DNA of 64,000 nt. Source: Zygnema circumcarinatum (lineage: Eukaryota; Streptophyta; Zygnematophyceae; Zygnematales; Zygnemataceae). Below, one piece after another: positions 1-10,900 of the stretch. Location of the stretch: contig CM074811.1 in assembly GCA_037447605.1 (NCBI GenBank), forward strand, positions 2,014,311 to 2,078,310. The letters are read 5' to 3'. Under the pieces are notes generated by a model. That model was not told the DNA's origin and did no database searches. It worked only from the letters and a program-made list of their open reading frames with translations. Position 1 is the first letter of the stretch, and every line of letters starts with the position of its first letter. The position numbers were made by a program, and so were the translations under genes.

Positions 1-67
1 CTGAAGACCGTGGTAGTTTTGCTAGCTGCTTTAATTGAATGGTGTATACCTCTCGTCTTTTTTTCAG

Positions 68-2472
68 AAAGTTATCAAGGCCCGCCAGTTAAAGGCTGCT
101 CGAGACTACTCGTTTCTATTCAACGATGATGACGGCGCTGCCCCGCAACCTTCTGAAGCGCATGAAAAAAGAAAGGCGGCAGCAGCCCAAGAACAACAGG
201 CAATCAGGCAACCGTCAGGTCAGCCTTCAGCATATCATAGTCTGCTAGCCACTAACTCACTGACTGATCCAAGACTCATTCAGTCGTTTCTCTCTATTTT
301 TCCTTCCTCTGTCTATTTCCTCCTTCTTGATGCTTTTTGTCGGTCATGGCGGTGGAAGTGCTAGAGATGGTGAGAGCGTGCACTACTGGAGATTTCATGA
401 GAAGTCTATGAGAAGTCTATGCATGACCAAAAGTTGGGAAGCACCCGAGTGAGGCCATTTTCTTCAGAGAAAGATGCTAAGGCACAACTCTCGACTACCG
501 TAGGCTATGTAGTACCTTCATTTGAGGTCTCTGCAACCCCTACTTTTTGTTCTATTTAGTGGCTCAAGACTTCAAATACTGTCAGGAGTTTTTGAAAGTG
601 CTCAAAGCATGACCAATTGAACCGTCTGGCAACCAATCAGGTGACAAGCCAAGGAGCCATGCATCTCCTTCCTCAACCCGTCCTCGTCCTTTAGTTCCAA
701 AGTCTTCGGAAGTAAGAAGGGATCGGCCTCCAGCACAGGCTTCAGACAGGCCCAAGCCATCACTTCATCGTGAAAAAGAAGGGCATTCATCTGCCGGCCT
801 CAGAAATGGTTCTGCTGTTTCTGGGCGGTCAGCTGAGGCTAAGTCTTCTGAGCATGTTCGAGGCAGACCATTGCAGAAGTCAGGTGCACCCAAGCAAAGC
901 TCCGGCTTATTGAGACCTGTAACATATGAGAAAGTGCAAGCAAGGCAAGGTGGTCCAAGAGTAGCAGAGAGTGGAGGAGCACCTGTGGGTAGGGGAAGCA
1001 CAGAAGCTTTGAGGGATTTAGTGTCAGAGAGAACCGTTGTGAGGGAGAAGCCGACTGCACGACCAGGAGACGCACGTCCGGCAAGTCAAGGGATGCTCAA
1101 CGGAAAGCCGAAAGCTGCAGAATCTGCTCAGGTGTCTGCTCTCACTTTGTTGAAATTTCTTGAAGAAACAGATTGTTGAATTTGTTGAAGGGCCAATCTG
1201 AGGAAAATTGTCGTACAGTATTGCAGCGTACTGGCGGATTGAGGTGCGTTAGCAGATGTTTATGTTTTTTGTTTCACCACGCTGAAGGTAAAGGAGCTTC
1301 AAGCTTCTTGCACTTTGCCATGAGGCGAGTGCCTTAATGCCGAAGTCTTGCCTTCTAGTTTTGCTGGGAAATGTTCATGGGCCTGTGTTTTAATGCGTTT
1401 TTACTGCCGTGGTGCGGTTGACTATTGAGCAGCGGAATAGAATCGAAGGTAATCGGGTCCCCATTTCCCAGAGCAGGCCCATGCCGCCCCCGAAGCAGCC
1501 GGCCCCCTTGCGGCCTGCACTGAAGGGGCCGCCGCGGCAGCAGCAGAAGGCTGGAGGGCTCCAAAGACCAGCAGAGACGCCTTTGCGACGGAGTGGAGAG
1601 AGGCAGATGGAAGTATCGAGAAGGCCGGAGTCGACCGAAAGTCGGCCTCCTCCACTCAAGAAGGCTGCAGTTTCAAGAAGGCGAGAGGAAGAGGACGACG
1701 ACGACGATTCAGCGGACTCGTTTTTGGAGGAAGATGATTTTGACATGAGAAAGGGGGGAAGATCGGCATTAAGCTCAGTTCTAGGAATGTTCAGGTAAGG
1801 CTTTTTCTGTGTCGAGGAATCATTGCACCTAAGTTTTGTGGAGATAACAGGACTCGTTAACTGCATTACAAGAGGTACGCGAGCTGTGTCTGTTTCGTGC
1901 CTTACTGAGTGGATGTCTCGTCAACTATCTCCAAGGTAAGCTTGAGGATCAGGAATGGCGCGAAGGAGCGGGGTAAATACTGAATAGTCACAGTAGGTTT
2001 TACTGAAATGAGTTGGTTTTGGAAACCACTTGAGCTAATCATCTACTGAAGTTTTTGGAGGGAGCAGGCGGAATTATAGAGAGAACCACACACGTGATTA
2101 TGATGAGGACAGTGACGATGGGGCTATGGAGGTTGGCTGGGATCAAGTAAGGCGAGAGGAGTCGAGGAGGTGAGACTTCTGGCTGATCTTTGAATTCTTG
2201 CTTGAGTGGCTCCTCTGAATCTCTCACGTCATTAGTCTGTATAAGCTATTCCGAGTAGCTTTCTTATCCTGCCACCATGGAAAGTGCTATTGCATGATGG
2301 CCTTTGCGAGGGACTGAAGTCGCTTCAGAACAGGTTGGACCGAGGTCTGTTGGTGACGTAGTGCTGTTTCTCATGCAGTGCGAGGGTTGCAAAGGAGGAG
2401 GATGAACGCGAAGCCGCGTTGGAGGAGGAGAGGGAGAGGCGGAGACTGGAGAAGAAAAAGCGGAAACTTTGA
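68..2472 (+). CDS. SPT2: SPT2-family histone chaperone, 3' part (5' end outside window)
   Basis: Five exons join in phase: 68-218, 641-1131, 1430-1794, 2068-2169, 2379-2472 (TGA). The first exon carries the plant SPT2 motif KARQLKAARDYSFLF; the long second exon is a low-complexity S/P/R/K-rich linker; exon 3 ends in an acidic stretch (EEEDDDDDSADSF) followed by RSALSSVLGMFR; exons 4-5 hold DYDEDSDDGAMEVGWDQV and a basic, charged helix ending in KKKRKL. This order, an acidic patch then the C-terminal SPT2 domain that binds the H3-H4 tetramer, is diagnostic of SPT2. Known role: histone chaperone acting in nuclear transcription elongation and chromatin reassembly. The acceptor at 1430 (attgag) has a poor pyrimidine tract and is the least certain junction. 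The N-terminus lies upstream of base 1. Confidence 0.9.
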
Positions 2473-3630
2473 GCACACTAAGTTTGTAGCAAAAAACTAA
2501 TTCTTTGCCTGAGGTGTGTCCACCTGTGGATATGCTTCAACCTCATTTTTTTAACCTCGTTTTTTTTAGTGCCAGACGGCGTAAAAAAAAACCATCCTCA
2601 GGCAGGCTGTGAATGCCCGGATACAGTTCCTACTTTTTGCACTGACAGGCGTAGAAACGGCTTCATGTCAGGAAATCCTGCAGTTGCACTCTCCTCAAGT
2701 TTGAAGTGTTCCTGCTCTTGGAACATGTGACACACTCAGACCTGCTCTACGTCAAAGTTCCAACATGTCAGGGCTTCTCTTGAGCCTGTAAGCCGCGTGA
2801 GAAGAGCCCTGTCAAAAGCAATTTCAAGCATGTTTCCTTTCTTTATTTTTTCCTTAATTCAGACAAAGGTAGAATCTGCCTCTTGCCAGGCAGCCCATAT
2901 GTGGCCTTTCTGCAGTTCATCAAGAGGTGCAAAGCAGCGCTGTGGACTGGACTCCTAGTCTCATTTCATTTCCTAGTCTCGCCTCATTTCTTCCTTCAAA
3001 TTTTGTACGGGCTGCCTTTTCCTAAATTTCCCTACAGTTTACCATCCTTGGCTCCCGGATATTGCTCATCTCTGCATTCCAGGGTGCACCTCCCTGCCAA
3101 GACTATGCAACGTCCCGCCACACCGTTTGAAAGCTGTCAGCAAGCAAAGACTAGGAAAGGGAATAAGGGCTGGAAGTGACGGGATCGGGAGTTCTAAATT
3201 GAGAAAATAAAATGAACTTCTCTTGCCCAAGATCGAAGTAAGCACAACTGAATTTCTTGGAGAGTGTGAAATGTCTCCCCTGAACCAATTGTACTGTATC
3301 AAAGGCTTCTGACTGAGGAGCTTGTGGACCTATCTCAGCCTTTGCTGGTCCGAATGCTGCAAAGGAATCATTCACTTTTCCGTGAATGAAAATTCCGTCC
3401 TTTTGAAGGTATGTCTGCCGTGTGCTGAATCTCAGCAACTGAACCAGGCGGCGATAATCGGAGCACCTGGCGCCGCGCTTGACTCATCGCCCATCCCCAC
3501 CACTAAACCTAACCTCAAAAATTAATCTGCCCTTCAAATATTGCCAAGCAAAAATTCTTCTGAACAAAGCAATTTGAGTGCCAAAAGCCAATATAAAACT
3601 ACTTTATACTCGCCAAAGAATGACCTCTCT
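2473..3630. other. intergenic / 3' flank of SPT2, no gene recognised
   Basis: About 1.1 kb downstream of the SPT2 stop. It contains short T-rich and A-rich runs and scattered open frames of 60-100 codons on both strands. None has a recognisable motif or supported splice structure. It may hold the SPT2 3' UTR and, on the minus strand, later exons of the candidate gene starting at 3888, but I could not identify any. Confidence 0.5.
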
Positions 3631-3888
3631 CTATGAATGCAACTTCTTCATCCGACCCTCCGAATCCCCACCCCCACCCCCACCCCCTCCCTCTCCCTCT
3701 CCCTCTCCCTCTCCCTCACTCCCACCCTCCCTCTCCGAACGCAGCGTCTCCTCATCCTGCGCCGAGTACCGTCCGAAGGGGTCCGTGCGGTCGCTTCCCG
3801 CCAGGCGCAGCGAGAAGGCGACGAGCGGCGTCGCCAGGCACAGCCACACCACGCGCCGCGCGTTCTGCGCCGATATGCGCACCGCCAT
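3631..3888 (-). CDS. candidate first exon of a small single-pass membrane protein
   Basis: A minus-strand frame starts at 3888 with MAVRISAQNARR, then one hydrophobic segment (VVWLCLATPLVAFSLRL), then DPFGRYSAQDEETLRSER. It runs into a (CCCTCT)n tract that reads as Glu-Gly repeats and is probably intron. The pattern of short basic N-terminus, one membrane span and charged tail resembles small organelle membrane proteins, but I do not recognise the family. A donor could lie near 3737. No second exon was found downstream. A cluster of G-boxes lies 250-460 bp upstream, where its promoter would be. The call rests on coding-like composition only. Confidence 0.35.
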   Translation of the reverse strand: MAVRISAQNARRVVWLCLATPLVAFSLRLAGSDRTDPFGRYSAQDEETLRSEREGGSEGEGEGEGEGGGGGGGGDSEGRMKKLHS

Positions 3889-4952
3889 GGCTGCCGCCGA
3901 GGGGAGGGAGGACGAAAGAAGTTGCGGCGAGGGAGGGCAGGAAAATGAAGCAGGTTCAACCTTTGGCCGATTCCTGGGTCAACAGTGGAACCGCCACATA
4001 ACTGCGAATAGTTCATTTGTTGATCTGAATCGTGCCGGTGCGTTTCCATGACAGTCGTTCCGCGACTAGTTGTGCTTCCCGTTCGTCCATGTGTCCGCAG
4101 CGGCAGACAGTTTTCTACCAGTTTTCTTGTTCCAGTTTCCACGTGCACCCGTGTATACATTTCAAGACTGCCACGTGAACCATTCACAGCCCGCCACGTG
4201 CCAGATTGCTGGCCATATTTGCCACAGAGGCATAATAGTCACCCTCTGAACAGAACGACCTCGTGCTGACGTGGCACACGCTCTGTCTCTGGTGTTTCCA
4301 ACAATGGGCCGATCTGACGACGACCAGTGCTGTTCTTGGCTCGCCACGTGTCAGAAGTCAGCCGTATCCAAAACAAATTTGTAGAAAGCGAAACTTGATC
4401 GCATCGCATGGCAGCGACGCCATTGGCACGAGGGGCGCCCGGACGACCCTGCAGGTATGGATGAAGGGAGAAAGGGAGGAAGGCGGACCGGGAGACAGAG
4501 GCACCGTCTGCCCTAATCCCGCCCGTCCCATTCTCCTTCGAGCAGATCGACCCGCAGTGCCAGACACAAAAATTAACATGAAAATGTTCCGACTTCTCAC
4601 CAAAGGCAGCTCATAACATTCCATAGCACAATTTTCAACTTATCACAAATCTCGACATTTGAATCGCGATCATAGTCTGCTGCCCAACCAAAGGCCGCGA
4701 TCGACTGTCTGCATGACGCCGCAATGCCAACGAGACACGAACGCAGACGACAAACCATCCATCCCCCAAGCGTGTCTTTATGCATCCCCTGTGCATGCCT
4801 GCCATGGTGCGTCCACTCCCTCATCATGCCATGCATGTGCAGGTACGTAGAGCCATAATAAGTTTGACCGCCGCCGCCTCAAGGTGCCGAGGAGGGAGGA
4901 GGGGCGTCACGCGCCCCATGGGGCGCTCTCGCATGCGACAAAAGTCGCATGC
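3889..4952. other. intergenic region between candidate exon and gene B 3' end
   Basis: GC-rich sequence with G-box elements (annotated separately) at 4140-4350 and no convincing open frame. The plus-strand frame that runs into the assembly gap at 5028 is mostly antisense to the last exon of gene B. Confidence 0.5.
4140..4350. promoter_or_regulatory. cluster of four G-boxes plus one ABRE-like core
   Basis: CACGTG occurs at 4140-4145, 4172-4177, 4195-4200 and 4345-4350, and ACGTGGC at 4269-4275. Three of the four G-boxes share the GCCACGTG flank. In plants such elements bind bZIP and bHLH factors (light, ABA and stress responses). Placement upstream of the minus-strand candidate start at 3888 suggests a promoter; this assignment is inferred. 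Confidence 0.5.
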
Positions 4953-7900
4953 CTACGTGCACGTGCTGCTCGTCGGGACGCAGACTTTGGCCGCGGTCGT
5001 GTACTGCGCCCTGAGGGGTGTCAAGAGNNNNNNNNNNNNNNNNNNNNNNNNNNNNNNNNNNNNNNNNNNNNNNNNNNNNNNNNNNNNNNNNNNNNNNNNN
5101 NNNNNNNNNNNNNNNNNNNNNNNNNNNNNNNNNNNNNNNNTAGGCAGTCTACGGATCCTGCTCGTCGTTTTTAATAGTCTGCGTGTTGCTGACTATTTCC
5201 GTCATGATTAGCATTCGAAATAGCACTGACCTCCTCCAGTGCATACGTGACGGAGCAGTTGCTCGCACTCGTCACATTCACCACAGTGCCTCCCGGAAGG
5301 GGCCTGCTGCAGTTCAGACCCTGAAATGGAGGGAGAGGGAGAGGGGTGCAGACAGTTGGTCTGATGTCACGCAAGGCATCACACGACGCTTCGTGGTAAG
5401 AGATTTCCAACAAGACAACAAGATTTTGCACACAAAATTTGCTCGAAAGAGAACGTGCTTTCCTTTCCATAACTTCTCAGCACGATGCGTTAGCACCAAG
5501 TCCTTGAACTGACCTGGTTTTGTGCTGTGAAAGCCGCCTTGGGGATGCCATATGTTCCGTACAGACTTGTGCAGGGTAAACTGGTATTCACTGGGACAGT
5601 ATAGCTCAGCAGGCGTCCACCTAGAAGTACAGCTGCAACGAAGAACCAAGACGATGAAGTCAGCCAATTTTTAAACAGATTCAATAAACAAGAGTTACAA
5701 AATTGTATCGGTAAAACTTCGATAAAACAATCAGCTAACGTTTGAAGATATATGCACAGAATGCCTTGACGTTTGCCCCGGGCTTGCGAGTCTGTCGGGT
5801 GCGGACCGGGGAGGCAGGTGAGGGCCTCTTCGGACGCGTCCGGCGAATAGCCGAGAGGGCAAATGCACATGTACGTTCCGTTGAGCGCTGCGTTGTCCAC
5901 GCATGTGCCCACGCCGCACGGATTCCGTGATGTGAACGTGCATGGAGACGCTGCCACGTGGCAAACAGGCGTAAGGCATTAGGGCGTGCAGCGGAATCAC
6001 AAGAGGAGAAGGGTAATAATAAAAGTAAGCTATCGTGAAGCAAAAAAAGAAAGGAATGCTGTGGTCTGTGGCCCTTGATTTGGAGATTCAGCTGCACGAG
6101 GACAAATGCAGTGTAAAGTTGCAGCAGAGTCGATACGTGCATAGTCTTCATGCAGCATCTTGAATAAAAGCATAAGCGTAGGCATTTTTCTTACCGGGTG
6201 CACATGTCTGCGTTCCGTCTGAGTTCGTAACGTTCACAAAGTTGTCAGCACATTCGCACACGTTTGTGGTGCCGGAAGGAAAGCAGACGCCGTTGCCGCA
6301 GGGGTTCATCTGCCCCGGGCCGTACGACAGCCGCAAGACGCGGCGGGTGAAGCTGAAGGAGTTGCAAGGGTCGCTTGCTGCACCGCTCGGGAAGAAGGGA
6401 AACAAAGGAGAACAGATAAACTGCTTGCTCTGGTGATCAAGTGGTACTACTTTCTTCCGAGTGTGGTTAGGCCAAAGAAAGTCGATTCTGAAACGTTCAA
6501 AACCTTTTCTGCCAGGACGCTAGTTTTCCATGGACGGAGCACTTTGACAACAAAGCATTTGGATTTGGAACTCCAGTGCATCGGCATGTTTGTATAATGT
6601 TTACGACATGGAAGACTACGTCGAGCATTACCGGACCACCATGCAAAACCAGGCAGTGAAAGAAAGCGTTTGTCAGGTCGCAACCATCGGGACTTGCTAC
6701 AGTTAGTTTTTCATGTGACGTCAAGTCAATATAAAGGGTGAAGGTCTTCCACAGCAATCCCACAATGCATGCACTGCATCCAACTGCACAAAGATTCTCA
6801 GCAGCAACTAGTTTCCGTAATCTGGTATGTCATAAAGGCATCGGCTTCAGTCACCAAGGAAACGACAAAAGCCAGCAGTGCCTGTTCAAAGAACAAGCAG
6901 ACACGTGGCGTTCCCACCTGGAAGTTGAACGATTGGGATGAGTGGCGGTCTGACATTGATGCCGCAAATTCCGTAGCCGCCGGTCACCTTCATGTACATG
7001 TAGCCTTTGTCGCCCCAGTTGGGTCCCCAGGAATTGCGGATGATCCAATATGGCGGCGCAGCCGTCAAGTCGTAGCCCACAACGACCACGGCGTGGTCCA
7101 CACCGTCGGAGAAGCACTCCTCGTCATCGAACACGCCCTGCAACAGGAAGAACATACAGCCTTGCTGAGAAAAAAACAAATGCAGTTGTACATCAAAATA
7201 CCAACTAAACCGTAAGAGGTCAGAATCAGTGACTAAGGACGCTCACCATTGCCGGGTTGTAGTTCAAAAAGCTGTCAGAACTTGCTTCGACAGCAACCAC
7301 TGCTGGCTGTTGCTGGAGAGCCAGCAAAAGGCCAAGCCAGCCGTTCACCTGGACACTCTCGTATGACAAAATGCGTACCCTGACTTCCTGCATTTTGGCG
7401 GCACAAGTCGGGTGCACTATTCAATCAAAGGCCTTGACCATTCCAGAATACTATTTCAGATATCAAGGTATGTACGTATCAATCACGAACGGGGCATCGC
7501 AACTGAGGAAGGTGCGACTGCAAAGACGAATAAAAAAGAAGCAAACGAAGTTGACGAGCCTTGAAACTCAGAATCGGTTGCAATTCAAGGGTACATACTT
7601 GGCCCACGTTGCAGCTCGATGGACCACTATAGTTAGCGGAGGGGATGAGGCCAGCGGTAGCCGCGTAGTTGAGTGCGTCAGCTGGCTGGCCGCTGCTGCT
7701 GCAGTTAAGACTTGGTGCTGGACAGCTAAGGAGCTGGTCTTCAGCAAATCCAAGCACGGGCTGCCTCAGTGGTTGCCTTCCCGCGTTGGCAATATACCAG
7801 GCGCTTTCGACCGCTGAAATGGCTGCAAATATCCAGCATGTACCTGAAAAGGGAAGAAAAACTCATCTCCTCTCAGGAACAAGTCCTTGTAGACTCAAAA

Positions 7901-10900
7901 AAGTGCTATGCAATTGCTCCTCTCGCACGAACAGAGTAGTGGATGGCCTTAAATTCCTATCTAGTTTGCGGAATCTAGAAGGGTCAGCCTGTGAAACATA
8001 AAGACCTGGTCGCATGGCCAGCAGGCTCAAAACTTGGATACTCTGACAGAAGACCACATGGGTCTGGAGAATTCTAAATCTGAGTGAGAGGTGAGCGAGC
8101 ACGCACTGCAGCCCCGCTGGTCCTTGGCGGGCGGCACGGCGCGCTGCCGGGCCCAGTTCCAGTTGGTGGCGACGAGCCACGACGGCGCGTCGTCCTCCGA
8201 CGCGATGTACCCCGCGCTCGCATATCTAAATTACGCGTTCAACTTCGAGGACGCGTTGGCGGCGACAGGACTCGTCAGGCCGAAACCGCGCCCCTCTGTG
8301 CAGGTTTAAAGGGACACAGATAAACGCCAATTAAAAACAAAGGCCTCTTCCTACTCCCTCGCAATAACACGTTCTGCAACATCTACGCTGCAGTGTTCAA
8401 CCACTCATGGCAAGATCCTTGTGTTTATTTGGACTGCTTCGTGCATTTGAGCCGCTTCTGTGACTGTGATCAACTCTAGACTTCGTTCAACTCGGAGACT
8501 ACAAGAGGAATAAAACGTCACTCCATAGAAGACCGCCTCTGTATAAAAACATACCAAATGTGCAAGTGGCTGGAGACTCCCTCGCGGAATATCCCTCCTC
8601 GCACGTGCAGGCCCCATCCAATCCGGAACAAAGGCCGCGGCCTCCGCATGCTCCGCGGGGCTGCGAAGCTTCGCAGAAACTGCGGCACTGCGAGGGGTCT
8701 TTCTGGTCGGGCGCAGACCCGCACTTGCTCGGCCACGTGTCGTCGAAGGTGAAACAGTTCCCAAAGAACAAATCATTGCACACTGGGACGCCATTAACGG
8801 TAAAGGACGGAGTTCCGGAAAAGTAGTTGTTGGCGAATCCCATGGTGGGATCTATCACTGAGTCAAGTTGCAAAGCCAATGGGCCAGAAAGAATGTTGTT
8901 TCTTAAGTCTCTGCCAAATGAAAGACAAGCGCATAAGAAAATTGGCATGGCAGAGCATTACATCCACATTCACAGGATTGGCGCAGTGTGGGGTTCCACT
9001 TCCTCATTCAGCAGTGGAGAAACAGTTGAGGAACCGTTTATGGCTATCCTCCACTCTAGTGCAGTAACTGTGTGACTTGATACCCATCATAAATAGCGAG
9101 AACAACATGTCCTTGGGTTAGTGCTGCCATTATAACTCGTTACCCGTTCTCCTCAACTTTCAGCCTTTCCTCTCGTAGCAAAAACCCCAATTGAACGAGC
9201 AGTTAGGTACAACTTGTGTAATCAAAGACGCTTTCCGTGGAGATCACACCAACAAGGTCATCCATGCCATGTTCGTTATACGTCAGGTACACTAGTATCC
9301 AAAGGAAGACATACAACTATATTAATAATAACGGTGAGCAATGCATTCGTACATTCGAACAAGCTTAGGGATTAGACTGGAATGACAGAGAAATCACAAG
9401 TCAGAAAAACTCTGAACCGTATGCATTTGGATTGGCCAGATGACTCAAGTGCTCATTCAGAAAATTCTGTAGTTCCCATGAATAATTCAATGAGCTTTTC
9501 TAAAAGGAGACTGGTTCGTCGTCATTAAACACAAGGGCAAGGGAAAAAAACCACTAGTGTCAAACATCTTACAAGGAACTTAGGCTTCTGAAATTGTTGA
9601 ACGTTGGTGGAATAGTGCCCACGAGACTGTTGGACGACAAATCCCTGTCAAGGAGCGGAGAATACGCAAAAAAATAGATCAGGGATGTGTCTTGTTATGT
9701 AAACTACGGCAAAAATGGAAGGCATTCTTCCAACAATTAAGAAATTTGCCTCGTAGAGTGTAATTTCCTCGAGTTCATGACAGTTCTGATACAGCTTTCA
9801 GTGAACAAGGTAGTCAGACAAGCCATGCCAAAAGAGGGGTAACATCGCTCCGACAAACTCATCCAACAACAAGTCTGAAAGACACCAAGGTTTCGGGTGA
9901 CCCATGTCACGCGCAGACTGTTAAGAACTGAAACGGTCCATTCTCCATTACAATCGAGTCTGAAAGTTAAAATGACATACGCAGTAAGAAGGCTTCGCAT
10001 GCTCGCCAGAGATGATGGAAGGCTCCCGTTCAAATTATTGTCAGATAAGTCTCTGCAACCAAGGACAGCTCCTTGCATTAGCCAGTCAAGTAGAACTCGT
10101 ATACTCTGTTCAGGGGTCCTTGACGCACAAATGGTCATGCTCCACGAGGCTCTAGCATGGAAACCATTGCCTTTTGGGGTAAAACAGATAAGAATCAAAT
10201 CATAAGGATAGTTGTGTAGCCAATGTCTTTGTTCAAGTTTTGTAACGAACAAAGTGAGAGAGACACTTTTTTTCTCTCGGGAACATACATTTTTATTGAA
10301 TATAAAATTGTGAGGTTGAGGAGCTTTACTCAAAACGAGAGAAGTTTACATTCCATACATGTCATGCCATCTATGCTCAACCCTAGATGTACAGCCGGAT
10401 GACGACGAGCATTTCAGTAATGATAGCATATAAAACCTACGTAACTACCTTGAAAGAAATCAACGACCGTGTGTTCAGCGGTTGCCTTCGTACATGCTTT
10501 ATAGTAGTAGTTGGGGTTACTTTTGAAAATAGACAGCAACACTATGCTACAAGAAAATTTGTAAAATAACAAGGAACAACATGGTGTGAGTCTCACAGAG
10601 TCTGGACATTTGTAAGGTTCCCAATAGATTCCGGAATGCCACCACTTAGCGCATTATTGTCCAGCTTCCTGCTTTTCCTCGTGATACAAAGCCAAAAAAA
10701 AGCATAACATTCAACGTGTCACCTAACGACATGAAACCCTCCAAATAATCAAAGCATGACAGCGACTAAGTAAGAACCTCCTATAGGCTCGCATCCGTGG
10801 TGAAGGTGGAAAGGTGATATCGAATATCTTTCAGTATCAAATGTTCAAAGCGAAGGATGTGGTAAGCCATAAGAGCCGTCTATTTTCGTAACTTAGTTTT

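Noticed and set aside
8221-8245. An 18-nt intron (gttgaa...tttag) that would remove the in-frame TAA
   Set aside because: Phase would fit, but introns of this size are only known from nucleomorphs and a few protists; all other introns here are tens to thousands of bases.
8091-8309. Plus-strand 72-residue frame
   Set aside because: Antisense shadow of the protease-start exon of gene B.
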